Below, piece after piece: positions 35,986 through 47,049 of a stretch of DNA of 64,000 nucleotides. Below the pieces are notes generated by a model, which was given only the letters and a program-made list of their open reading frames with translations, did no database searches and was not told where the DNA came from. The stretch is from NCBI GenBank assembly GCA_023213315.1, contig JAKCPI010016602.1:1-64000 (forward strand), in the 5' to 3' direction. Every line of letters starts with the position of its first letter. Position 1 is the stretch's first letter. The DNA is from Euborellia annulipes. Its lineage: Eukaryota > Arthropoda > Insecta > Dermaptera > Anisolabididae. The position numbers and the translations under genes were made by a program.

Positions 35986-36361
35986 AGTATCCAAAAGTTA
36001 AGTCCCACCCATGAGTTTTCTACATGTGATTATTTCATTGTTTTTATAAAAATCTTTATTGGAAATTTTCTAGGTTTGAACCATGAAAGTTCTAAAATAT
36101 ATAATATTTTTTTAAAAACAATGAAATAATCACAGGTCAAAAACGCATGGGTGGGTGATAGCTTTAGTCTTAAATATATGGTATAGTATATGGTAAATGG
36201 TAAAATAATTTTAATGACAGAAAAGGTAAAACGTAAAATCTGAACAGATGATTTTATTTTACCTTTTAAAATTTGAAATTATTTCACCATTTACCATAAA
36301 CTATATGATATACTTAAGACTAAAGCTATCAGATGGGGACTTAATTGTGGCGCTCACTGTA
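35986..36361. mobile_element. Tc1/mariner-type MITE, copy 2, with a nested palindrome
   Basis: Ends match copy 1 (TTAAGTCCCACCCATG ... GGACTTAATTGTGG), with the inner CATGTGATTATTTCATTG / CAATGAAATAATCACA pair. Within it, about 36155-36333 is another palindrome (atagctttagtcttaa... / ...ttaagactaaagctat). Confidence 0.65.
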
Positions 36362-36500
36362 CATAAATAAATTGGTTATTATATATATATATATATATAT
36401 ATATTATACTGTGTATATATTTATTATATAAAGGTTTGGTTCAACAATAAAAAAATAAATAAAATCCACTGTGACACTTTCAAATGACTTTTCGCTAGCT

Positions 36501-36533
36501 CTGAAGATGGTTCAAACATGGAACCGAAATGTC
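36501..36533 (+). ncRNA. Hammerhead-ribozyme-like core, well preserved
   Basis: CTGAAGA, T, stem II GGTTC-loop-GAACC, GAAATGTC; the AGCT immediately upstream pairs with AGTT immediately downstream as stem I. Confidence 0.55.
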
Positions 36534-37258
36534 AGTTCGTTAAAATTCACCCACTAATCAGTTTGTAAATCGTTAAACAAAGATTTTATAAAACATTTTT
36601 TTTTTTTTAAACCTAGTTTGTCATGTACCACAGTTTGAGAATCGCTGATATATATCAGTTACCCATTCTTAATAATTAAAAAAATGTTTTTAAAATGAAT
36701 AAATGTAAAATCCTGCTTGAGAATCACTGATCAATTTATATATTTTATATAAATATATTCAATTATATATATATACAATACTTAATTTTAAATTTCTCGA
36801 GTTAATTTACTATTATATATCATATGTATACATGATAAATGTATCCATAAAATGGCTACATAATTTTTAGAATGACTGATTTTTATTCTAGTAAAGAAAC
36901 AAAATAAAAACATGAGATTGTTTACAGTAGCAATACACTGTGATTTTGAGTTACTTAAATAAAATAAAAACAAACTATATAAATAATTAATTTTCTTTAT
37001 TAATATAACATCTTATATTATCTTTATTTTGCCCGTAAGTTTTCTTGATTATCGGATTAATTGTTGTATTATTTATATTTATTCAGACCCAACAAATTCC
37101 TCGCCTGCAAAAAATAAAAAAAATTAGTGCCGATGACCAATAGCTAAAGGCTTAATCAATAAAAAAAAAGTTTGTGTAAATATATAATTTATGTAGTAAG
37201 GAATAAAGAAAGAGCGAATGCAGCTATTTTTTATTTCGTTTATTAGGCACTTCAAGCC

Positions 37259-37290
37259 GATGTTTCGGTCAGATTTACGACCATCCTCAG
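37259..37290 (-). ncRNA. Hammerhead-ribozyme-like core, left arm
   Basis: Minus-strand: CTGAGGA, T, GGTC-loop-GACC, GAAACATC. Stem I: AGCT upstream with GGCT downstream, then a distal GGCAC/GTGCC helix separated by an internal loop, the layout of natural type I hammerheads with loop-loop contacts. Confidence 0.6.
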
Positions 37291-37434
37291 AGCTGAACAG
37301 CTAGTGCCAATATAACTCCTCAAAAGTCGAATGGCGTTTTCAATCTAGCCTTGACTCGCATAGCCTATGCCCCTTATTATTTTACACGATTGCGCCATTC
37401 GACTTTTGAGGAGTTTTATAGACACACTTCAGCC

Positions 37435-37466
37435 CTGAAGATGGTCGCAAATCTGACCGAAACATC
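37435..37466 (+). ncRNA. Hammerhead-ribozyme-like core, right arm
   Basis: CTGAAGA, T, GGTC-loop-GACC, GAAACATC; AGCC upstream pairs with GGCT downstream (stem I). Same family as 37259-37290 on the opposite strand. Confidence 0.6.
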
Positions 37467-37584
37467 GGCTTGAGGTGCCTAATAATCGAAATAAAAAAAT
37501 CACCTGCATTCGCTCTTTCTTTATTCCTTATTACAAGATCTCTCCCCCCAAATATATATTTTATTTTTTTTTCTTGTTGGTCCT

Positions 37585-37850
37585 CAGGTCAGTTTGGTGG
37601 ATGCCTGAGAGGTTTGGAATTGTCTCTGAGATCTGGAGGAAGGTTGTGTTGGTTCTTTGTAATCGTGTTTGGGTTTGGTTAAGGTTGACTCTCGAGCACG
37701 AGTTGGGGAGTAGGCAGATTGAGACCATGAAGTCAACTCACAACCAAACCAGAAAACGGATCTCACGAGCAAACAAACACGATTACACACAACCAACCTT
37801 TCTCCAGATCTCAGAGACATATCCAAACCTCTGAGGTATCAACTAAACAA
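37585..37850. repeat. Foldback, GC-richer, no hammerhead core
   Basis: Left 'ctgagaggtttgg', 'tctctgagatctggag' and 'ggttgtgttggtt...aatcgtgttt' are matched in inverse by 'aacacgattacacacaaccaacc', 'ctccagatctcagaga' and 'ccaaacctctgag'. Apparent frames of 80-119 residues across it are products of the repeat. Confidence 0.65.
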
Positions 37851-37924
37851 ACCCGGAAACCAGCAAGACTGAGACGCCGTAAAAAACCCTCCTCCATCAT
37901 TACCTCCTAGCTCCCTTCTCGCCT

Positions 37925-38092
37925 TCGGGCTATTTAAGCCATTTGGATACCAAATGGCTTAAATAAGAATGCCTGGACCCCCCAATAGATATATTTACAA
38001 ATAACGAGTATCGTTTAAAGTCTTAAATGGCCTAATTGCCTAAAAGACTATGTATGCGTGTGAAATGGAAAAAAGTGTGTTAAAAAAAAAAA
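37925..38092 (+). repeat. SINE tail, first type, without head
   Basis: Shares 'TTAAGCCATTTGGATACCAA', 'GGCTTAAATAAGAATG', 'TTAAAGTCTTAAATGGCC' and 'GGAAAAAAGTGTG' with the 6915 SINE. 5' truncated at the palindrome. Confidence 0.6.
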
Positions 38093-38420
38093 AGAGAAAG
38101 TAAAAAACCTTCTTTCTAGAAAATGGTTCAAAAAGAAGAGCCGAAACGTCGAGTGAATCTCAACATCCAAAGCGACTTAACACGAGAAAACTTATCTTCT
38201 TATACACTCGGTCGCGGAAGCCTTCCAGAACATATATATATATATATGTAAACTCAATTTTAAGAAAAGTGTTTTCCACTCCAAACTGCAAAGCTTTTGG
38301 GACCGAGAAGAATAAAAAATTTATTTAAGAATAGAAACTATGGGCCATAACCAATGATATTTATGCCACTGTGCGGTCTTCTTGGACGTTACAAACTTCT
38401 GATATTTAACAAGAAAGGAA

Positions 38421-41400
38421 TCATTCATGAAAGAATTTTACCGTGATTGCAGTTGCAGCTAAAAACTCCCCAGAGACGTCCAAAATTTTGGCACAATTAT
38501 CAGTTGTTTCTTGTACTTGAGATGCATCTTTGATTTTTCTAGCAAGAAACGACCAAGTCTGTTCATAATTTAAACTGGAATCTTGAATCATATACAATTC
38601 TGATGCGTGATAAAGAGAAAAAATCAGCATTCGATTGTTATACCATCGCCACTGAAATCAAAAAATGGTTTATTTATTACTGAAATATTAAAAAAAAAAA
38701 AAGAAATTATTACATCAACTGATCTATCTCGAGCGGCCTTGTAGACGATTATATCTGCTAACTCGAGGCGGTTCTTAAGAGTATCTGGAAGATTATCCGG
38801 TCTCCAAGCAAGCGCCAAAGCTTCTGGCCAAATTTTAATATATGGCTGGATCATATTAAGTCGGGCTTGGATTGCTTGATAAGAAGATTCCCAACTGAAA
38901 TCATTGTTAATAAATAGAAGTGGCTATCATGATTAAGTAGAAGGATAATCAGAGGAATTCAAAATGAAACGAATGATGAAGAGAGAAAAAAAAAAACAAG
39001 AAAATGCAGCTAATGTAGTTTCTTTATGGAGATCAGCCCAGGGCTAACGTTTTGGTTCTAGATTTGGACAAGCATCGCTTTAATTCAAGTTGGCCTTGAC
39101 ATTGAGACTATAAGAAATGTGTGGGAGGCTGCTACCAAGAAGTTTTTTGCTAAATTGGAAGCACACCCAAATATATTTGTCCGTAATATTAGAAGTGAGA
39201 GGCTTGATCTAACGCCTTCTTAATATTTACTGTTATATTAAACTTTCTATAAAATTTTTCCCCGTGATAATTATTGGAATACTGATTTTTTTTTTATTAT
39301 ATAACATTTTTACTTCTTTCAAAGCCGAGATAGATTTTTTAATATAGTATTAACGTTTATTTATTGAATATATATATATGCTATATTGGTCATACATACA
39401 TCTGATTTTTTTTGATTATATAAAATTTTTACTTCTTTCAAAGCCGGGACTAGATTATTTATGATAGTATTAACTTTTATAAATTGGGAAAAATAGTCTC
39501 TTTGAAGAACTTTGTTTGGTTTTAATAACATTTGATAAAATTTTTGATTTCTAAATGTCATTTACTATTTTTTGATTAAATAAAATTTCTACTTCTTTAG
39601 GAGACTAGATTAGATTTTTTAAGATAGTATCAGCTTCTTTTAGTTAGGAAAAATAGTTTTTTTGAATAATCTTGTTTGGTTTTGCTAAAATTTATCAAAA
39701 ATAGTCATATGTCTATGTTATCTGCATTTTTGTGATTATATAAAATTTTTACTTCTTTCAGAGCCGAGACTAGATTTTTTAATATATTATTAAGATCTAT
39801 TAATTGAGAAAAATACTCCCTTTCAATAACTTTCCTTGCTTTCAATAAAATTTTTCATATTTTAATATTTGTATATATATATAACCTATATTGGTCATAC
39901 ATTTGATTTTTTTTTATTATATACAATTTTTACTTCTTTCAAAGCCCAGACAATATTATTTAATATAGTATTAACGTATATTAATTGGGAAAAATAGTCT
40001 CTTTCAATAACTTTCCTTGCTATCAATAAAATTTTTCATATTTTAATATTTGTATATATATATAACCTATATTGGTCATACATTTGATTTTTTTTATTAT
40101 ATACAATTTTTACTTCTTTCAAAGCCCAGACAATATTATTTAATATAGTATTAACGTATATTAATTGGGAAAAATAGTCTCTTTCAATAACTTTCCTTGC
40201 TTTCAATAAATTCTGATAAAATTTTTCATATCTAAATGTCATTTTCTATTTGTCTGTTTAAATAAAATTCCTACTTGTTTAGAAGACTTGATTAGATTTT
40301 TTAACATATTATCATCGTCTTTTATTTAGAAAAAATAGTATTTTTGAATAATCTTGTTTGATTTTACTAAAATTTATCAAAAATAGTCATATGTCTATGT
40401 TATCTGCATTTTTGTGATTATATAAAATTTTTACTTCTTTCGGAGCTTAGACCAGATTATTTAATATATTATTAACATCTATTAATTGGAAAAAATGGTC
40501 TGTTCAAATAAATTTGCATGGTTTTAATAAAATTTGATAAAATCTTTCATACCTAAATGTCATTTGCTTTTTTGTGATTATATAAAATTTTTACTTCTTT
40601 CGGAGCTTAGACCAGATTATTTAATATATTATTAACATCTATTATTTGGAAAAAATAGTCTGTTTAACTAACTTTGCTTGTTTTTATAGATTTTGATAAA
40701 ATTTTTCATATCTAAATGACATTTACATTATTTCTGATTATATAAAATTTCTACTTCTTTCGAAGCCTAGATCAGATTTTTTTAATATATATTTAACTTC
40801 TATTAATTGAAAAAAATAGTCTGTTTAAATAACTTTACTTGGTTTTAATAAAATTTTTCATATTTTAATATTTGTATATATATATAACCTATATTGGTCA
40901 TACATTTGATTTTTTTTATTATATACAATTTTTACTTCTTTCAAAGCCCAGACAATATTATTTAATATAGTATTAACGTATATTAATTGGGAAAAATAGT
41001 CTCTTTCAATAACTTTCCTTGCTTTCAATAAATTCTGATAAAATTTTTCATATCTAAATGTCATTTTCTATTTTCTGTTTAAATAAAATTCCTACTTGTT
41101 TAGAAGACTTGATTAGATTTTTTAACATATTATCATCGTCTTTTATTTAGAAAAAATAGTATTTTTGAATAATCTTGTTTGATTTTACTAAAATTTATCA
41201 AAAATAGTCATATGTCTATGTTATCTGCATTTTTGTGATTATATAAAATTTTTACTTCTTTCGGAGCTTAGACCAGATTTTTTAATATATTATTAACATC
41301 TATTAATTGGAAAAAATGGTCTGTTCAAATAAATTTGCATGGTTTTAATAAAATTTGATAAAATCTTTCATACCTAAATGTCATTTGCTTTTTGTGATTA

Positions 41401-44400
41401 TATAAAATTTTTACTTCTTTCGGAGCTTAGACCAGATTATTTAATATATTATTAACATCTATTATTTGGAAAAAATAGTCTGTTTAACTAACTTTGCTTG
41501 TTTTTATAGAATTTGATAAAATTTTTCATATCTAAATGACATTTACATTATTTCTGATTATATAAAATTTCTACTTCTTTCGAAGCCTAGATCAGATTTT
41601 TTTAATATATATTTAACTTCTATTAATTGAAAAAAATAGTCTGTTTAAATAACTTTACTTGGTTTTAATAAAATTTTTCATATTTTAATATTTGTATATA
41701 TATATAACCTATATTGGTCATACATTTGATTTTTTTTATTATATACAATTTTTACTTCTTTCAAAGCCCAGACTATATTATTTAATATAGTATTAACGTA
41801 TATTAATTGGGAAAAATACTCTCTTTCAATAACTTTCCTTGCTTTCAATAAATTCTGATAAAATTTTTCATATCTAAATGTCATTTTCTATTTTTTGTTT
41901 AAATAAAATTCCTACTTGTTTAGAAGACTTGATTAGATTTTTTAACATATTATCATCGTCTTTTATTTAGAAAAAATAGTATTTTTGAATAATCTTGTTT
42001 GATTTTGCTAAAATTTATCAAAAATAGTCATATGTCTATGTTATCTGCATTTTTGTGATTATATAAAATTTTTACTACTTTCGGAGCTTAGACCAGATTT
42101 TTTAATATATTATTAACTTCTATTAATTGGAAAAAATAGTCTGTTTAAATAACTTTACTTGGTTTTAATAAAATTTTATAAAATCTTTCATACCTAAATG
42201 TCATTTGCTTTTTTATGATTATATAAAATTTTTACTTCTTTCAAAGCCGAGACTAGATTTTTTAATATATTATTAACGTCTATTATTTGGAAAAAATAGT
42301 CTGTTTAAATAACTTTGCTTGGTTCTAATAAGATTTTATAAAATCTCATATCTAAATGTCATTTTCTATTTTTTGTTTAAATATAATTCCTACTTGTTTA
42401 GAAGACTAGATTAGATTTTTTAACATATTATCATCGTCTTTTATTTAGAAAAAATAGTATTTTTGAATAATCTTGGTTGGTTTTGCTAAAATTTATCAAA
42501 AATAGTCATATGTCAATGTTATCTGCATTTTTGTGGATTATATAAAATTTATATTTCTTTCAATGCCGAGACTAGATTTTTTAATATATTATTAACATCT
42601 ATTATTTGGAAAAAATAGTCTGTTTAACTAACTTTGCTTGTTTTTATAGAATTTGATAAAATTTTTCATATCTAAATGACATTTACATTATTTCTGATTA
42701 TATAAAATTTTTACTTCTTTCGAAGCCTAGACCAGATTTTTTAATATATTATTAACTTCTATTAATTGGAAAAAATAGTCTGTTTAAATAACTTTGCTTG
42801 GTTTTAATAAAATTTGATAAAATTTTTCATATGTAAATGTCATTTACTTTATTTTTGATTATATAAAATTTCTATTTCTTTCAGAGCCGAGACTAGATTT
42901 TTTAATATATTATTAAGGTCTATTAATTGGAAAAAATAGTCTGTTTAAATAATTTTGCTTGGTTCTAATAAAATTTTATAAAATCTTTCATACCTAAATG
43001 TCATTTGCTCTTTTGTGATTATATAAAATTTTTACTTCTTTCAAAGCCGGGACAATATTATTTAATATAGTATTAGCGTGTATTAATTGGGAAAAATACT
43101 CTCTTTCAATAACTTTCCTTGCTTTCAATAAATTCTGATAAAATTTTTCATATCTAAATGTCATTTTCTATTTGTTGTTTAAATAAAATTCCTACTTGTT
43201 TAGAAGACTAGATTAGATTTTTTAACATATTATCATCGTCTTTTATTTAGAAAAAATCGTATTTTTGAATAATCTTGGTTGCTTTTGCTAAAATTTATCA
43301 AAAATAGTCATATGTCTATGTTATCTGCATTTTTGTGATTATATAAAATTTTTACTTCTTTCGGAGCTTAGACCAGATTATTTAATATATTATTAACATC
43401 TATTAATTGGAAAAAATGGTCTGTTCAAATAAATTTGCATGGTTTTAATAAAATTTGATAAAATCTTTCATACCTAAATGTCATTTGCTTTTTTGTGATT
43501 ATATAAAATTTTTACTTCTTTCGAAGCCTAGACCAGATTTTTTAATATATTATTAACTTCTATTAATTGGAAAAAATAATCTGTTTAACTAACTTTGCTT
43601 GGATTTAATAAAATTTTTCATATTTAAATGCCATTTGTTTTTTTGTAATTATATAAAATTTATACTTCTTTCGAAGCGTAAACCAGATTATTTAATATAT
43701 TATTAACATCTATTATTTCGAAAAAATAGCCTGTTTAAATAACTTTTATTGGTTTTAATAAAATTTATCATATTTGAATATATATATATATATATATGCT
43801 ATATTTCTTATACATCTGATTTTTTTTTGATTATATAAAATTTTTACTTCTTTCAAAGCCGAGATTAAATTATTTAATATATTATTAACGTCTATTATAT
43901 AGGAAGCATACTCTCTTTCAGTAACTTTTCTTGCTTTCAATAAAATTTGTCATATGTGAATATATATATATTTGTTAAATTTAAATGGCCTTAACTACTG
44001 TAAGGCTGACCGCACACGGTTGATTTTAAATCGACTAAACTATTTAGTAGTTTTGGCTTAAAATCGTGATGCATAATCAATTTATATTCAACTCAACTGT
44101 TTAGTCGTATTGTATGCGCACACGGGATAGATATCGACTCAACTTTTGAATTCCTTTCTTTTGTTTTTTGGCTAACATGATAAATAGGAAGGCATTTTTA
44201 AAAAATCAAGTTGATCTGCAGTTGAGTCGTGTGCGCACCTTAATTGAACTAAATTCATATTTATCCATCGACTAAACTATCGCTCGACTAAAAATCGACC
44301 GTGTGCGATCAGCCTAAAGAGTAGCTATAAATATTAATAAAATAAAAAAATATTAAATTATATAGACCTATATATATACTAATTTTAAAATAATATTTAT

Positions 44401-44788
44401 TGAAACTCACGGATTAGTAAATGGTTTCTGTTCTAACATTTCGTCCAAACGTCGATCACAATCCTTTGAAAAATAATCAACCAGAGCAAAACCAGATTTG
44501 AAAAGGCCATGTGCAGAACGTGACATTCCAATTGATTCCGCTCCTAAAGCCAATAATTTTATTATTTTTCCAAATTAGAGCATCTAAATATAATAGAATA
44601 CTAACCCGCTGCTATTGCTTTGTTCGTCCAGCCATGTTGGTCAACATAATTCAACGCCGCCTCAAGAATATGCTGCTTTACATCGTCTGTGGATTTTGAT
44701 GCAAATTCCTCCTTGTGTGTTTCGCTCTTCTCCCCGTCCTTTCCTTCATTTTCCGTTGAAAACAATCTTGAAGATTTTCGAATCACTC
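38421..44788 (-). CDS. COQ9: COQ9, mitochondrial ubiquinone biosynthesis protein (first exon missing)
   Basis: Exons in coding order: 44788-44606, 44543-44411, 38894-38714, 38651-38421; all GT-AG, phases agree, 241 residues visible. COQ9 is a matrix-side lipid-binding protein of the CoQ synthome that presents substrate to the hydroxylase COQ7. Seen: the TetR-like helical start (VKQHILEAALNYVDQHGWTNKAIAAGAESIGMS), then the conserved MIQPYIKIWPEALAL block (family: IPYIEHWPRALSI), then W.NNRM...ELYMIQDSS...TWSFLARKI near the C-terminus, including the MQDSS-type motif of the lipid/COQ7-binding surface. The preceding RKSSRLFST is probably the end of the mitochondrial targeting peptide; its start must be in an upstream exon between about 44.8 and 47 kb that I could not identify. 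The intron 38895-44410 contains the satellite array. Confidence 0.9.
39071..39223 (+). pseudogene. Possible transposase C-terminal fragment
   Basis: A short frame ending TLTPS-like (ETIRNVWEAATKKFFAKLEA ... stop) has protein-like composition and weakly resembles Tc1-type transposase C-termini (VRK.C.SFR.RLEA). It lies at the edge of the satellite, inside the COQ9 intron and antisense to it. Identification is a guess. Confidence 0.25.
39290..43980. repeat. Satellite array of about 160-165-bp monomers with higher-order periods
   Basis: About 28 tandem monomers, each with 'GATTATATAAAATTTTTACTT', 'CTTTCGGAGC', 'CAGATTATTTAATATATT', 'CTATTAATTGGAAAAAAT' and 'TGATAAAATTTTTCATA'. A segment of about 820 bp (five monomers) recurs nearly unchanged starting near 40036, 40858 and 41678, giving a higher-order repeat. 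Small identical minus-strand frames recur with the same period and are not genes. The array fills most of a COQ9 intron. Confidence 0.9.
44003..44315. mobile_element. MITE with AGGCTGACCGCACACGG ends
   Basis: About 313 bp with inverted ends AGGCTGACCGCACACGGT / ACCGTGTGCGATCAGCCT and inner 'AATCGACTAAACTATTTAG' repeats on both strands. It abuts TAA on both sides. GTGTGCG motifs recur inside. Non-coding. Confidence 0.7.
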
Positions 44789-44846
44789 CTAAAGGTAAGA
44801 GTAAATTTATAAAATTATATATATATATATATTTATATACACGATG

Positions 44847-45065
44847 TACAGTGAGGGACAATATTGTCTCACCCATGCGATGCGTTTTCTACTTGTGATT
44901 ATTTCATTGTTTTTATAAAAGAAAATGAAAATTTTTATTGGAAATTTTCTAGGTTTAAACCATGAAAGTTTCCATTAAAAAATATATATATTTTTTTTTA
45001 AAACAATGAAATAATCACATGTAGAAAACGCATGGGTGGGACTTAATATTGTCCCTCACTGAACT
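44847..45065. mobile_element. Tc1/mariner-type MITE, copy 3
   Basis: Ends TACAGTGAGGGACAATATTG and CAATATTGTCCCTCACTG-type sequence, inner TGTGATTATTTCATTG pair. It lies just upstream of the first visible COQ9 exon; an apparent in-frame N-terminal extension of COQ9 comes from it and is not real. Confidence 0.75.
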
Positions 45066-45715
45066 TTCTAACCAATTATTTCCAGCCCCATCTGCCCGAT
45101 TTTGTTAAATATATAATTTAGCAGTACTTATAAAATTGAAGGAAGAAATACTTGAATAAATTAGAGGGTTTTATTCAATTTTAGTTAGTTATGTAATTTA
45201 ATTTGATTATAATTTAGATAATAACAACAAACTATTGCTAAGTAAAATCCGCCAAAAATATCGTGGGAGAAAAGACTAATGGATTCTATATTTCAAAAGG
45301 TATCATTCTCACTAAATATATATATATAAGATTTATATTGGAGCGTTTAAATATAAACTCAATTTTTTTTTTTCCACAACCATAATTGCGAAATACTGGT
45401 CAACTTTGCAACTTTGCATTTCGCTCCAAAGTCAATAATTTCATCGTCCTGGAATCATCCAGATGCCCTTTTCAAAAGACTTCGCTCACTCCTTAAAATA
45501 ATAAGCCCTTGATAGATTTTCTTCCGCATAATGATGTTGGATCTGAGATGAATTTCCGTGCCTCAGAGAAGGCTTAGAGAATGAACCGTAAAATCCCAAA
45601 TGTTTTGGAGTGCATAAGCAATCTCGGAGGGAAGTACTAGGTCAAATTATGGTTTAGAAATCAGTCTCGATTATTTTTGAGTATTGTATAGATGTGTTCC
45701 ATAAAGTTTCAGTAA

Positions 45716-46035
45716 CTGGGAGTATGTGAACATTTCTCGGATTAAGCCGTTTTGGTTGTTGAGATGAACTCGACATTTCAGTTCCCCTTTCGGAGCCGAT
45801 TTCAAGAGTTTATTTTTTATGGTTTATTTTCGGGGTCGCAACTTTACTTGACTCCATATTTGCTCAGTGCATGTTTCAGAGGTGTGGATTTGTCTTTGAT
45901 ATTCAGGACGGGGTTGGTTGCGTGTATTATTGTTCTGTTTGGGTACATTCTAGCCGAACAGTCTTCTAAAATGGTTTCAAAAAGAGAACCGAAACGTCAA
46001 GTCTATCTCAACAAGCAACAACACTTAAACTAAGA
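45716..46035. repeat. Foldback with decayed hammerhead-like motifs
   Basis: Right side: CTAAAATGGTTTC...GAACCGAAACGTC (45965-45998) then 'TCAACAAGCAACAACACTTAA'; left side has 'TTGTTGAGATGAACTCGACATTTCAGTTCC', an inverse relative. The related sequence at 38116-38150 (CTAGAAAATGGTTC...GAGCCGAAACGTC) and the piece at 53065-53080 belong to the same family. Confidence 0.5.
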
Positions 46036-46424
46036 AATTTTATTTTCGCACACATATATATATATATAAGGTTTAAACTATGAACCGCTGGTTCTCGTTA
46101 AAACATTTTGTAAATTAAAATTAAATATACAAACTAAACATTAGGTTCAAAGGCTTTATTAATTAAAAATTAATTAATTATTATTACCCTGTCGAAATAC
46201 TTATCAAGGGTTATTTTTTAATAATTAAAACTTTTGAAACAAAACCTTATGTTTAATTGGTATATTTAATTTTAAAAAATATATATATATATATATATAT
46301 GTATCTGAATTAGCCCATCTCTGCTAATAATTTTTAATAAATAAAAAGATATTAATAAAACTAAACTTGTTTAAATACCAGTGGCGTGCGGTGAGTAAAA
46401 TTTTTGGGGAAGCACTGTATATCT

Positions 46425-46570
46425 ATATATATATATGTTCTGGAAGGTTTCCGCGACCGGATGTATGCAAAGATAAGTTTTCTCGGGTTAAGTCGCTTGG
46501 GGTGCTGAGAGTAAATCTCAGCACCCCACGCGACTAACCCGGAAAACTTATCTTTGCATATATATATATA
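46425..46570. repeat. Hairpin related to the 45965/38116 repeat family
   Basis: (AT)n-flanked palindrome: 'tttgcaaagataagttttc...ggttaagtcgc...gtgctgag' with 'ctcagcac...gcgactaaccc...gaaaacttatctttgca'. Its segments match sequence downstream of the GAAACGTC motifs at 38150-38240 and 53080-53155. Confidence 0.55.
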
Positions 46571-47049
46571 TATTTAGTTAGCCGAAGTTAATATTAGAAA
46601 TTTACAATCAGGTTTTAACAACCATAATTTTAAAATCGGTTCTTAACACGTTGCAAATTTACTTTTAAATAATAAATAGTGCACGCCACTGTTAAATACA
46701 AAATTTGGTAGAATATTTTATTGAATCTGGATGAACTAACTTTGCCTCTCACCTCCAATCTAAAAGAAAAACATTGGAATTGTTCTAGAGAAGCAACTGA
46801 TAAGACTGATATTACCCTCTATGGTTCGCCATGTATACTCAATATTAATATTATAATTCCTTATCTTAAAGTAAATTTAAATCTTTTATAATTAAATAAA
46901 AAATTTTATGGATTAAATAAAAAAAAATTAATAAAATATTTAGGTAAACATTTAATAAATAGAAAAAACAACGATTTATTTAAAAATTAATGTTATAAAT
47001 TATTTTAACATATGGTCTATTTTCTCAAAAAACAGTACAATATTTTCTT

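Larger units (their letters stand above)
35730..36550. repeat. Foldback with hammerhead-like motifs, split by a MITE
   Basis: Arms: 'agctggcgaaaagtcatt...gaaagtgtc...ggttgaaccaaacctttatat' on the left is matched in inverse by 'atataaaggtttggttcaac...gacactttcaaatgacttttcgctagct' on the right. Left motif (minus, 35760-35792) has CTGAAGG; right motif (plus, 36501-36533) is intact. The MITE 35986-36361 sits between them. Confidence 0.7.
37197..37532. repeat. Foldback with two intact hammerhead-like motifs
   Basis: The outer arms pair (aggaataaagaaagagcgaa / ttcgctctttctttattcct), followed inward by ttattaggcacttcaagcc / ggcttgaggtgcctaataa. Each arm carries one motif, pointing outward in opposite directions. 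The unique centre contains a smaller pair (gtcgaatggcg / cgccattcgac). Confidence 0.8.
33755..38420. other. Intergenic region between convergent SOCS6-like and COQ9 genes
   Basis: AT-rich sequence (33755-35700) with no recognisable gene, then a cluster of foldbacks (35730-36550, 37197-37532, 37585-37850), a SINE tail (37925-38092) and a decayed hammerhead-like repeat (38116-38250). A 'CAGGGGTTCTTAAACTTGTA' sequence at 33177, in the last SOCS6 intron, resembles an end of a common DNA transposon type, but no partner was confirmed. Confidence 0.55.
44789..47049. other. Region between COQ9 and glomulin
   Basis: It should contain the first COQ9 exon, not found. It holds the MITE 44847-45065, the foldback 45716-46035, a palindrome at 46425-46570 and (AT)n tracts. 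TTTATT (antisense AATAAA) near 46974 could be the glomulin poly(A) signal. Confidence 0.5.

Noticed and set aside
40036..41884. Three near-identical 68-residue minus-strand frames
   Set aside because: They repeat with the 820-bp satellite period and have no coding bias; by-product of the array.
39290..43980. CRISPR-like regular repeats
   Set aside because: Monomers are about 160 bp with no distinct repeat/spacer division, and the genome is eukaryotic.
44789..44876. Apparent N-terminal extension of COQ9 (MGETILSL...)
   Set aside because: It reads through a splice acceptor into (AT)n and the Tc1/mariner MITE; a real first exon must be elsewhere.
45752..46033. 93-residue plus-strand frame with hydrophobic segments
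   Set aside because: Contained in a foldback with a GAAACGTC motif; no family resemblance.
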